A DNA stretch of 59,195 nucleotides from Akkermansiaceae bacterium. Its GTDB lineage: Bacteria > Verrucomicrobiota > Verrucomicrobiia > Verrucomicrobiales > Akkermansiaceae. Under the pieces are notes generated by a model. That model was not told the DNA's origin. It saw only the letters and a list, made by a program, of their open reading frames with translations, and did not search any database. This document shows positions 45,668 through 53,756 of the stretch, in pieces. The stretch's first letter is position 1; the number at the start of each line of letters is the position of its first letter. The stretch lies in the NCBI GenBank assembly GCA_903826205.1, contig CAIKDP010000375.1:1-59195 (forward strand). Direction: 5' to 3'. The translations under genes and the position numbers were made by a program.

Positions 45668-47371
45668 ATGAGTACCGTACTCGCGGAACCCACCAATAAA
45701 GAACTCAACGACCTGATCGACTCGCGTTTCCGCGAATTCCGCGAAGGCTCGATCGTCAAGGGCACCATTCTGGAAATCCGCCCCCAAGTCGTTCTCGTTG
45801 ACGTCGGCTACAAATCCGAAGGCGCCATCCCGTCCAACGAATTCGAGGACGAGGAAATTGAAATCGGCGACGAAATCGAAGTCCTGCTCGAAAAACTCGA
45901 AAATGAAGAGGGCATGGTCGTCCTCTCCAAGGAAAAGGCCGCCCACAAGCAAAACTGGGAAAAGATCGTCAAGGTTTTCCAAGATGGCGGCCTGGTCCGC
46001 GGCAAGGTCAAGAGCGTCGTCAAGGGCGGCCTGACCGTCAACGTCGGCGTGGAAGCGTTCCTGCCGGGCTCGCAGGTGGACATCATTCCCCCCAAGGATC
46101 TCAACGAATACGTCGGCAACGTCTACGAATTCAAGATCGTCAAGGTCAACGACGAGCGCAAAAACATCGTGCTGTCCCGCCGCGAGGTCATCGAGGCCGA
46201 GCGCTCGGAACTGCGCCAGCGTTTCCTCCAAACCGTCAAGATCGGCGACAAGGTCACCGGTGCGATCAAGAACATCACCGACTTCGGTGCCTTCGTCGAT
46301 CTCCAGGGCATGGACGGCTTGCTGCACATCACCGACATGTCGTGGGGTCGCATCAACCATCCTTCCGAATTGTTGCACATCGGCCAATCCGTGGATGTCG
46401 TCATCCTCGATGTGGACCGCGAGAAAGAGCGCGTGTCGCTCGGCCTCAAACAAATGTCGGAAAATCCTTGGGAAGACATCGAGCGCAAATATCCGATCGG
46501 CCACAACGTCAAAGGCCGCGTCACCAAGTTGCTGCCTTACGGCGCGTTCGTCGAAATCGAGCGTGGTGTGGAAGGCCTGGTCCACGTGTCCGAACTCTCT
46601 TGGGTCAAGCGCATCACCCGCCCGAGCGATGTGCTCGAAATCGGCCAGGAAATCTCCGCCGTCGTCCTCGGCATCAGCATCGAGGAACAGAAAATCTCGC
46701 TCGGCGTGCGCCAACTCGATGCCAACCCGTGGGATGAAATCGAGCTCCGCTACCCGGTGGGCGCCACCATCAAGGGACCGGTCCGCAACCTCACCGCCTA
46801 CGGCGCATTTGTGGAACTCGAAGAGGGCATCGATGGCATGATCCACGTCTCCGACATGTCGTGGACCCGCAAGATCAACCACCCGTCCGAAGTCCTCAAG
46901 AAAAACGACGAGGTGGAAGCAATTGTGCTCGCCATCGACAAGGCGAACCAACGCGTCTCCCTCGGTATCAAACAAACCGAGGAGGACCCCTGGAGCATCA
47001 TCGACAAGCGCTTCAAGGTCGGCGACCTGGTCAAGGGCACGGTGGCCAAGATTGCCTCTTTCGGCGCCTTCATCAGCCTCGATGGCGACATCGACGGCCT
47101 CATCCATATCTCGCAACTCAGCGAGGATCATGTGGAAAAGGTCAAGGACATCATCAAGGTCGGCGATCCCGTCGAGGCCCGCGTCATCAAGGTGGACAAG
47201 GTCGAGCGCCGCATCGGTCTCTCGATCAAGGCTGTCAACTACAGCGACGAGCAACTCAAGAAGGAAAGCGCCAGCTTCGAGAGCTTGCGTCCGTCCAGCG
47301 AGATGGTCGGCCTCGAGCAAGCCTTCAACCTTGCCGCCTCCGCCTCCGAGGAATGGAGTCCGGGCGAATGA
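45668..47371 (+). CDS. rpsA: 30S ribosomal protein S1
   Basis: A 567-residue S1 with six OB-fold S1 domains; the later ones show the repeated pattern G-x-V-x-x-(I/L)-x-x-(F/Y)GAFV followed by GL(L/V)H(I/V)S-x(L/M)SW. S1 binds mRNA leaders and unfolds them for translation initiation, and matters most for mRNAs with weak or no Shine-Dalgarno sequence, which seem common here. The start ATG 45668 is preceded by an A/C-rich leader. An intrinsic terminator lies at 47403-47466. No GTTAG/CTAAC pentamer was found in or near this gene. Confidence 0.97.
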   Translation: MSTVLAEPTNKELNDLIDSRFREFREGSIVKGTILEIRPQVVLVDVGYKSEGAIPSNEFEDEEIEIGDEIEVLLEKLENEEGMVVLSKEKAAHKQNWEKIVKVFQDGGLVRGKVKSVVKGGLTVNVGVEAFLPGSQVDIIPPKDLNEYVGNVYEFKIVKVNDERKNIVLSRREVIEAERSELRQRFLQTVKIGDKVTGAIKNITDFGAFVDLQGMDGLLHITDMSWGRINHPSELLHIGQSVDVVILDVDREKERVSLGLKQMSENPWEDIERKYPIGHNVKGRVTKLLPYGAFVEIERGVEGLVHVSELSWVKRITRPSDVLEIGQEISAVVLGISIEEQKISLGVRQLDANPWDEIELRYPVGATIKGPVRNLTAYGAFVELEEGIDGMIHVSDMSWTRKINHPSEVLKKNDEVEAIVLAIDKANQRVSLGIKQTEEDPWSIIDKRFKVGDLVKGTVAKIASFGAFISLDGDIDGLIHISQLSEDHVEKVKDIIKVGDPVEARVIKVDKVERRIGLSIKAVNYSDEQLKKESASFESLRPSSEMVGLEQAFNLAASASEEWSPGE

Positions 47372-47402
47372 TAAGGTGATCAGGTAAGGAAGTTATCAAG
47401 TC

Positions 47403-47466
47403 AAGAGGTGAAGAACCGGTGCCGTTTGGAGGATGCTCTGTGGCCCCGCTCTTCACCTCTTTTTTG
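47403..47466 (+). terminator. Intrinsic terminator of rpsA
   Basis: A 12-base-pair stem (47403-47414 with 47450-47461) encloses a 35-base loop and runs into a T-rich tract ending at 47465. Placement 31 bases after the rpsA stop is as expected. Confidence 0.8.
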
Positions 47467-47593
47467 TTGGATCACGCCACTCCTGCTGACAGTGCGAACG
47501 CTGCGGCGCATAACGCCGCCAGGTTCCGTTACGCGCCCGTCGGCGGGGTCGGGGTCCACGTGCCCGGCGCGATTGACCGGATCCGTGTGGTTG

Positions 47594-47618
47594 AAATCAT
47601 GACACGTCTATCACGAAA
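47594..47618 (+). promoter_or_regulatory. Shared operator-like block upstream of an exported-protein gene
   Basis: Twenty-two of 25 bases match 31484-31508. The dyad reads TCATGA-N8-TCACGA here, with one mismatch in symmetry, and the right half-site is reused in TCACGA-N3-TCGTGA. The next start is at 47705, about 87 bases away, similar to the 69 bases at the other site. Confidence 0.6.
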
Positions 47619-47704
47619 ATCGTGACTACCCTCAACTCTGGAAAAACGTACATTTCTTTCATCAACTCGCCCGTGATAAACCCACCCATTCCCAACAAAC
47701 CCGC

Positions 47705-48235
47705 ATGAGTCCCAACCCGATTACCACGCTCGCGGCGCTCGCCGTCGCAATCTCCGCGCTTGCCTCACCACAGGCATTGGCGCAAACCACTGATCCATCG
47801 ATTCCTGTCGGATCCTTGACCGCCTATCCGACCGTTGTGCAAACCGGCACCAAGCCGAACCGTCCTCAAGATCTGCTCAGCCAGTCGGATATCCTGTGTT
47901 TCGATGGCCTCGCCACCCTCGTGCCCAAGCATGCGATCATGCAGATTCCAGAGACTTGCGCCGAACGTCTCAAAATCCAGCCCGGGGCGAAAATCGTCGG
48001 CTGGGCGGATTTCTTCGCCGCCAATCGTGGCTGGATCACCACCATCGAAATCAGCCGCGTGCAAGCCGAGGGCAATGAACCGGTGGCCGAGGATACCCGC
48101 AAAATGATGACGCAATGCCGCAACCTGATCGTGGCGACCTATCTGGGAGGCCCCATATCATTGCTGCCACCCAAAGTCCCACCACCCGAAAAATCCCCAT
48201 CCGCTGCAACTCGAACTGAGAAAACCAAACCATGA
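47705..48235 (+). CDS. Exported protein of unknown function
   Basis: A 176-residue protein with a signal peptide (LAALAVAISALASPQALAQ). The mature part contains three cysteines (ILCFDG, PETCAER, TQCRN) and ends in a proline/lysine-rich tail. The operator-like block upstream suggests co-regulation with the DUF3570 cluster. It overlaps the next gene by ATGA. No family recognised. Confidence 0.65.
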   Translation: MSPNPITTLAALAVAISALASPQALAQTTDPSIPVGSLTAYPTVVQTGTKPNRPQDLLSQSDILCFDGLATLVPKHAIMQIPETCAERLKIQPGAKIVGWADFFAANRGWITTIEISRVQAEGNEPVAEDTRKMMTQCRNLIVATYLGGPISLLPPKVPPPEKSPSAATRTEKTKP

Positions 48236-49254
48236 GACATCTCCTGTTGCGCTTTGTTCCCGTGTTTCTGGCGGTTGCGGCACTGGCCCCGGCCCAAACA
48301 GCGACCTACACGAATTTCATCCGTCAAGTCCAGTTTCCCACCGCCGTCCAGTGGGATGCAACGGTGGCAGCCACCGGCTCGCAATTGTCCTCGCTCGCGA
48401 TTGACCCGGGTGGGGCCCGCTTTGAATTGTGGACCGTCAAATCCACCCCGTTGACGAGTTACCTGTTGGATACGCGCTATGTCGGTACCTACGTGCCATT
48501 GTCCAGCGTGGTCATCCGTTCGGAAGATACATATCCCGCCATCCCGCGAACCCGCGCGGACCGTCCGTTTTATGTCGATGTCACGGTATCCGGCTTGCTC
48601 AGTGGCGCGACGGATCCGGCGGCCTCGAAGAGCGCCAATCTATTGCATCATGTCCAATCCTATGGCACGGGTGGAACGGGCGTGACCTTGGATCGGACCC
48701 AGGCGACCTTGCTGACGCAGGCATCGATCACCACCAATGGCACGCAGACCCTGACCTACGCCGTGAATGCGGTGCCCGGTGCGGTCCGGACGAAGGTTCG
48801 GGGTGAGGAGCGTTTTTCGGTGTTCTCGTTGGCGGACTATCAAGCGCCGTCGTCACAACTCGCCTCGCAGTTCATTCAGATCTGGCCGGTGGCGGATGGT
48901 TCGATAGCCGGCCTGACACAAGGCATGATGCTGCGCTTCACCGTGCCGACGCTCACCTTGACACTCAACGACCTTTATCCGAGTTCGACTACTTACGCGC
49001 AGGTCTATCAGGGAGATCCGCGGCTGGGAGTTACCGGCACGATCGTGCCGGGGTCCGCCGTGGTCATCAGTGACTCCGTGCCACAAAACCGGGTGCTGAC
49101 AGTCAAAGACTACGACGCCGTCTTTAATGATGAGGGCCGCTGGACCATGGAACTGCTTACGCTGACGCCGTTTGGCATTGACCGCTTGGCATATGTTAGT
49201 TTCGATATCGAAAGAGTCATCAAGGTGAACAGCACCATCACCACCATCGAATGA
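48232..49254 (+). CDS. Exported beta-rich protein of unknown function
   Basis: A 340-residue protein with a signal peptide (LLLRFVPVFLAVAALAPAQ) followed by strand-rich sequence with many S, T and G (YTNFIRQVQFPTAVQWDATV; FYVDVTVSGLLSG; RPFYVD; VISDSVPQNRVLTV). The composition suits a surface or fibre protein. It is probably co-transcribed with the 47705 gene (ATGA overlap). No domain recognised. Its 3' end and following bases resemble the 3' end of rpsA. Confidence 0.65.
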   Translation: MRHLLLRFVPVFLAVAALAPAQTATYTNFIRQVQFPTAVQWDATVAATGSQLSSLAIDPGGARFELWTVKSTPLTSYLLDTRYVGTYVPLSSVVIRSEDTYPAIPRTRADRPFYVDVTVSGLLSGATDPAASKSANLLHHVQSYGTGGTGVTLDRTQATLLTQASITTNGTQTLTYAVNAVPGAVRTKVRGEERFSVFSLADYQAPSSQLASQFIQIWPVADGSIAGLTQGMMLRFTVPTLTLTLNDLYPSSTTYAQVYQGDPRLGVTGTIVPGSAVVISDSVPQNRVLTVKDYDAVFNDEGRWTMELLTLTPFGIDRLAYVSFDIERVIKVNSTITTIE

Positions 49255-49355
49255 TTCGGTGATTCGCTATAAAATCATCAAGTGTGGAGGTGAGGAACCG
49301 GCGCTGGAAAGATTTGGCCATTGAGTGCCGCAACAATCCCGGATTGACCAGGGGC

Positions 49356-49390
49356 CAGAGGTCAGAGGTCAGAGGTCAGAGGTCAGAGGG
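49356..49390 (+). repeat. Heptamer tandem array CAGAGGT
   Basis: Four exact copies of CAGAGGT (49356-49383) and a fifth with one change. Heptamers are not a multiple of three; the array is outside any gene and could vary in number between strains. Confidence 0.9.
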
Positions 49391-49477
49391 TGGATTGGCG
49401 CTGAATTGCGGGCAGTGGGGCCAGGGCTTTCGGTTGACTGGGCCAATTCGTAATTCAAAATTCAACACAAGGTTCAA

Positions 49478-49545
49478 TATAATGCCAGTCATTATGTAAT
49501 TGACACTGGTGTCGAATATATAATGCCAGTCATTATATTTTTGAC
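49478..49545. promoter_or_regulatory. Two direct copies of a 27-bp operator-like unit
   Basis: Units 49478-49504 and 49519-49545 share 18 identical bases (TATAATGCCAGTCATTAT) and a TTGAC at the same offset, 41 bases apart start to start. Each contains the inverted repeat ATAATG/CATTAT. Between them is GACAC/GTGTC. TATAAT and TTGACA look like promoter boxes, but at 13-base spacing, so a repressor site over a promoter or a multi-copy binding site is possible. Confidence 0.6.
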
Positions 49546-49863
49546 GACGGTGGCGAAATTCGATTTTCTTGCAGCATGAAAACGCCGAATCATTGGTTGG
49601 GAGTGCTGAATTGCGTGTCGGGTTAGGGTAGTGTCAGGTGGCGGGGCACGGCGGGCGCGGCGTGGCGTGGGATACGCCCGCCATAGCGGAAGGCATAACG
49701 CTGCGGAAGGCATAGCGCTGCGGAAGTGTATCGATGGTGGTTGGTTGGGGATGGGAAGACCCGCGGGAATAGAGCTTGATTAAGCCAATTACTCGGGCGG
49801 TGGGCGGCAGGGGTGGATCCGCGCTGGACAAAGCGGGCGGGCTCTGGCATGCCCTCGGGCCGC

Positions 49864-52560
49864 ATGTCCGAGTTGCCGAAAGCCTATGAACCGCAAGCCG
49901 TGGAAGCCAAATGGTATGCCGCGTGGATGGATGGAAAATGTTTTGAAGCCGATCCGACGTCGGCCAAGGACGGGTATTCGCTTGTCATTCCGCCGCCGAA
50001 TGTGACCGGCATTCTGCACCTTGGGCACGTCTTGAACAACGCCTTGCAGGACATCCTGGCGCGCCGCGCGCGGCAGTTGGGCAAGGAAGTGCTGTGGCTG
50101 CCCGGCACCGACCACGCGGGCATCGCCACGCAGGCGAAGGTTGAGCGCGAGTTGCGCGATGCCGAGGGCAAGACCCGCCGGGATCTGGGTCGCGAGGAAT
50201 TTCTCAAGCGGGTGTGGGTGTGGAAGGAAAAGCACGGCGGCATCATCATCCAACAACTCAAGCGCCTCGGCTGCTCGTGTGACTGGAGCCGCGAGCGCTT
50301 CACCATGGACGAGGACTACAGCCAGTGGGTGAGCCAGGTGTTTGTGGAGTTGTTCAAGCAGGGGCTCATTCATCGCGGCAAGCGGATGGTCAACTGGTGT
50401 CCGGTTTCTCTAACAGCGTTGTCCGACGAGGAGGTCATCATGACGCCGCAGCGCTCGAAGTTGTACACGATGCGATACGAGTTGGCGGATGCGCCCGGTG
50501 AGTTCATCGAGATATCCACCACGCGCCCGGAAACCCTGATGGGCGACTCCGCCGTGGCGGTCAATCCGAAGGACCCGCGCTATATCAAGCACATCGGGCG
50601 CAGGGTGAGGCGGCCGTTTCCGGCGGCGGACATTCCCATCATCGCGGATGACCACGTGGATTTGGAATTTGGCACCGGGGCGTTGAAGATCACGCCGGCG
50701 CACGACAAGGCGGACTTTGAAATCGGCCTGCGGCATGGGTTGGAAATCATCGATGTGCTGCACCCGGATGGCCGCGTGCATTGCCCGGCCTGCCCGGAGT
50801 TGGATGGATTGGACCGGTTTGTGGCCCGCAAGAAAGCGGTGGAAATGTTGGAATCGATGGGTTTGCTCATCAAGGTGGAGGAGTATGACAACAACGTCGG
50901 GTTTTCCGAGCGGGCGCATGTGCCGATCGAGCCGCGCATTTCGATGCAATGGTTCCTCAAGTATCCGTGCGTGCAACAAGCGGCGGAGGCGGTGGCCAAC
51001 GGTGACATCAAGTTCCGGCCCGAGCGTTGGGCGAAAACCTACGCGCATTGGATGGAAAACCTCCAGGACTGGTGCATCAGCCGGCAGCTCTGGTGGGGTC
51101 ACCAAATCCCGGTCTGGTATCGCAAGGACAAACTCGATGAGTTGAAATCCGCCGAGGCGTTAGGGATGGCGGACTTTGCCGCCGGCGACATTCACGTGGG
51201 GGTCGAGGCACCGGCGGAGGCGGCGGGCTGGGTGCGCGACGAGGATGTGATGGACACGTGGTTTTCCTCATGGTTGTGGCCGTTTGCGACGATGGCCGGG
51301 GTGGGGGAGGTTTCCCCGACGTTGCGGAAATTCTATCCGACCGCGGATTTGGTGACAGGGCCGGACATCATTTTTTTCTGGGTGGCGCGGATGATCATGG
51401 CGGGTTTTCAATTTGCCGGCGGGCTGCCATTCAAGAATGTTTATTTCACCACCATCATCCGCGACCTGCAAGGGCGCAAGATGTCAAAGTCCCTGGGCAA
51501 CTCGCCGGATCCCATCGATCTGATGGAGAAATATGGCGCGGACGGGCTGCGCTTCGGGCTGATGCGCATCGCGCCGGTGGGCAGTGATGTGAGGTTTGAC
51601 GAGGCCTCGATCGAGGAAGGCCGCAACTTTGCTAACAAAATCTACAACGCCTGCCGCTTCCGGCAAATGGCGGAAGGCGGCAGCGGTGGCTGGCAAGTGA
51701 GCCGTGAGCAGGCGTCGTTGCCGCCCTATCACCTCGACATCATGGCCAAGCTGGATGAGTTGAGCGCGGATCTGGAGCGGATTTACGGCGAGTATCGCTT
51801 TGGCGAGATTGCCCAGCGTTTGTATGAATTTTTGTGGAGTGAGTTTTGCGACAAATTTTTGGAAGCGGTCAAACTCGACCTGCGCGAGAGTGCCACGCCC
51901 GCGGCGCGGCTGGCCACCTTGGGCACCTTTGATGCGGTGATGAGCCGCTACTTGCAGTTGTTGCATCCGTACATGCCGCACGTCACCGAGGAACTATCCG
52001 CGCGCATGGGTTATGTGCCCGAGGGCACGTTTCTCATGCAACAGGCGCTGCCGGAGCAAGCGTTGCTGGCGGGCGTTGCCGTGGAGCGGATCGAGTTGGC
52101 CCAGGCGCGGGCGGCGGACATTTATGAAGCCGCCGGACGCATGCGCAACCTCAAGGCGGAATGCAAGATGGGGTCGCGCAAGGACCTGCGCTTTGTCATC
52201 AAAGCCGCCCCGGCGTGGCTCGCCGGGGAAGTCAGGGTGTTAGGCCTGCTGGCGGGGGCCGGACAGATCCTGCTGGAGCCGGGCTATGAGGCGGCCAAGG
52301 GCACGCCGGCCGCGGTGACCCCGGCGGGTGAGGTCTACATGCCATTGGAAGGCCTGATCGATGTGGAGGCCGAGCGCGTCCGCCTCACCAAGGAAATTGA
52401 ACGCATCGGTCTGGAGGTGAAGAAATGCGAAGGCAAACTGGGCAATGCCAGCTTTGTCGAGCGCGCGCCGCCGGAGGTGGTGGTCCAGGAAAAGGCCCGG
52501 CTGGAGGAATGGCGGGCGAAATTGCTGCAACTTGGGGAGATGTTGACGGCTTTGGCATGA
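49864..52560 (+). CDS. valS: Valyl-tRNA synthetase
   Basis: An 898-residue class Ia synthetase. The HIGH motif reads HLGH at 52-55 (PPPNVTGILHLGH), the editing domain contains STTRPETLMGD, and the KMSKS loop is KMSKSLGN near 538-545. The C-terminal coiled-coil (EAERVRLTKEIERIGLEVKKCEGKL) is the tRNA-binding arm typical of ValRS. It charges tRNA-Val and deacylates Thr-tRNA-Val. ATG 49864 (MSELPKAYEP) is chosen over the GTG/TTG-type extension from 49813. No T-box lies upstream. Confidence 0.96.
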   Translation: MSELPKAYEPQAVEAKWYAAWMDGKCFEADPTSAKDGYSLVIPPPNVTGILHLGHVLNNALQDILARRARQLGKEVLWLPGTDHAGIATQAKVERELRDAEGKTRRDLGREEFLKRVWVWKEKHGGIIIQQLKRLGCSCDWSRERFTMDEDYSQWVSQVFVELFKQGLIHRGKRMVNWCPVSLTALSDEEVIMTPQRSKLYTMRYELADAPGEFIEISTTRPETLMGDSAVAVNPKDPRYIKHIGRRVRRPFPAADIPIIADDHVDLEFGTGALKITPAHDKADFEIGLRHGLEIIDVLHPDGRVHCPACPELDGLDRFVARKKAVEMLESMGLLIKVEEYDNNVGFSERAHVPIEPRISMQWFLKYPCVQQAAEAVANGDIKFRPERWAKTYAHWMENLQDWCISRQLWWGHQIPVWYRKDKLDELKSAEALGMADFAAGDIHVGVEAPAEAAGWVRDEDVMDTWFSSWLWPFATMAGVGEVSPTLRKFYPTADLVTGPDIIFFWVARMIMAGFQFAGGLPFKNVYFTTIIRDLQGRKMSKSLGNSPDPIDLMEKYGADGLRFGLMRIAPVGSDVRFDEASIEEGRNFANKIYNACRFRQMAEGGSGGWQVSREQASLPPYHLDIMAKLDELSADLERIYGEYRFGEIAQRLYEFLWSEFCDKFLEAVKLDLRESATPAARLATLGTFDAVMSRYLQLLHPYMPHVTEELSARMGYVPEGTFLMQQALPEQALLAGVAVERIELAQARAADIYEAAGRMRNLKAECKMGSRKDLRFVIKAAPAWLAGEVRVLGLLAGAGQILLEPGYEAAKGTPAAVTPAGEVYMPLEGLIDVEAERVRLTKEIERIGLEVKKCEGKLGNASFVERAPPEVVVQEKARLEEWRAKLLQLGEMLTALA

Positions 52561-52610
52561 CGGCTTGCCAGTGCGTATTTAGCGGTTAAGATGCCAATGC
52601 CTCCAGCCCC

Positions 52611-53708
52611 ATGACTGATCTCAGCAGCATCCACGGAATCGGCAAAACGTCGCGCGAATTGCTCGAAGCGGCGGGGTTTCACAATATTGAGACCCTGGCC
52701 AAGGCCGGCGTGGAGGATTTGGTCCGTGAATTGGGCCGAGCTAACAAAATGCTGCAAATTGCCAGTCGCGCGCCAGCGCGGAAGGTCGTCGAAGGTTGGA
52801 TTTCCCATGCCCGTCAGAGTCTCGGGCAGGTGGATGAAGTGGCGGTGGTCTCGAGCATGCCGGTCAATTATGAGGCGACGCCACAAGGGTTGGAGTTGCT
52901 GGCTGCGGCGCCCTTGGCGATTCCGTTGCCGGCGTGGCAGTTGGTGGAGAATCAACTGGCGGTGGCGGACATCCCGCCGGCCATTTTGTTCAACCGTTGT
53001 TCCGGGGATCTTGAAATCCGTGTGAGTGGTCGCGACGCGACGCAAGGGGTGTTGCCGCGCACGCCATTGCCCGGGGTGTCCCGCCCGGCGTCCTCGTTCG
53101 TGTATGTGCAACTTGCCGAGGCCGTGCCGCAGCGGTTAGAGATAGATGTCACGCGGCTCAGGTCCATTGCGGATTTGGAAAAGGTGGGGCAGCGGATTCC
53201 GAGTTCGAGTTGTCCGTCCGCCGATGATGCCTCGCCTGAAAGCGGGCGGGTGGCGTTGATTCGGGCGCCCCTTGAAGCGACCAACAGAGGTCGTGACCCG
53301 CGTTCCCGTTCCTATGTGCGGGGCGTGCTGCACACCCATCCGCTAGGCATGCTCACGGGTGCCGTGGTCACCTTGTTGCTCGCGGTGATGTTGCCGCTGG
53401 CCATGGTGGATTGCACCATATTGCTGCTGGCGGTGATGTTTCCTGACAGTTTCAACTGGGTCACGTTATGGTTTTTGGTGGTGCCGTGCAGTTTGCCGGT
53501 GCTGGGGATATTGTATCTGATCTACGGTGTGGGGGGGCGTTGCCGGATCTGCACGCAGCGGGTGTTTTTGCCCCGCAGTTGTCGCAAAAATGCCAAGGCC
53601 CATTACTTCCGCGGACTGGGCCATATCATTCCCATGTGTCTGCACATGTTGTTTTTCCGTTGGTTCCGTTGCACCTATTGTGGCACGCCGGTGCGCTTGA
53701 AAAAGTAG
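52611..53708 (+). CDS. DUF4332-type HhH protein with two membrane helices and zinc ribbon
   Basis: A 365-residue protein. Residues 1-60 (SIHGIGKTSRELLEAAGFHNIETLAKAGVEDLV) form a DUF4332-like helix-hairpin-helix unit. A middle region of unknown fold follows (about 60-235). Two adjacent hydrophobic helices (MLTGAVVTLLLAVMLPLAMV and WVTLWFLVVPCSLPVLGILYLIYGV) precede a C-terminal zinc ribbon with CRIC and CTYC pairs. A nucleic-acid type domain and a membrane anchor in one protein is uncommon. It follows valS by 50 bases. Confidence 0.7.
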   Translation: MTDLSSIHGIGKTSRELLEAAGFHNIETLAKAGVEDLVRELGRANKMLQIASRAPARKVVEGWISHARQSLGQVDEVAVVSSMPVNYEATPQGLELLAAAPLAIPLPAWQLVENQLAVADIPPAILFNRCSGDLEIRVSGRDATQGVLPRTPLPGVSRPASSFVYVQLAEAVPQRLEIDVTRLRSIADLEKVGQRIPSSSCPSADDASPESGRVALIRAPLEATNRGRDPRSRSYVRGVLHTHPLGMLTGAVVTLLLAVMLPLAMVDCTILLLAVMFPDSFNWVTLWFLVVPCSLPVLGILYLIYGVGGRCRICTQRVFLPRSCRKNAKAHYFRGLGHIIPMCLHMLFFRWFRCTYCGTPVRLKK

Positions 53709-53756
53709 GGTCGAGCGCCCGGGTGAGGCTTGAAGAATTCCGCTGACATATTCCTG

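Larger units (their letters stand above)
47372..47704. other. Intergenic region: rpsA terminator, repeat element, operator-like block
   Basis: This 333-base gap contains a 3'-end repeat shared with 49252-49305, the rpsA terminator (47403-47466), a GC-rich stretch without recognised features (47480-47580) and the operator-like block at 47594-47618 with an extra TCACGA-N3-TCGTGA at 47611-47625. Confidence 0.7.
49255..49863. other. Long intergenic region upstream of valS with tandem and direct repeats
   Basis: This 609-base gap is unusually AT-rich in its centre. In order it holds the 3'-end repeat, the heptamer array 49356-49390, the paired operator-like repeats 49478-49545, a GTTAG pentamer at 49622, a short duplicated stretch with the unit GCGGAAGGCATA (about 49686-49722), and then the valS leader. 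No tRNA or T-box was seen. The frame open from 49813 belongs to an upstream extension of valS without family resemblance. Confidence 0.7.

Noticed and set aside
45617-47320. 567-codon open frame opposite rpsA
   Set aside because: It mirrors the S1 repeats and has no domain of its own; rpsA is certain.
49255-49863. Possible T-box leader for valS
   Set aside because: No T-box sequence and no specifier-like hairpin seen; the repeats do not fit.
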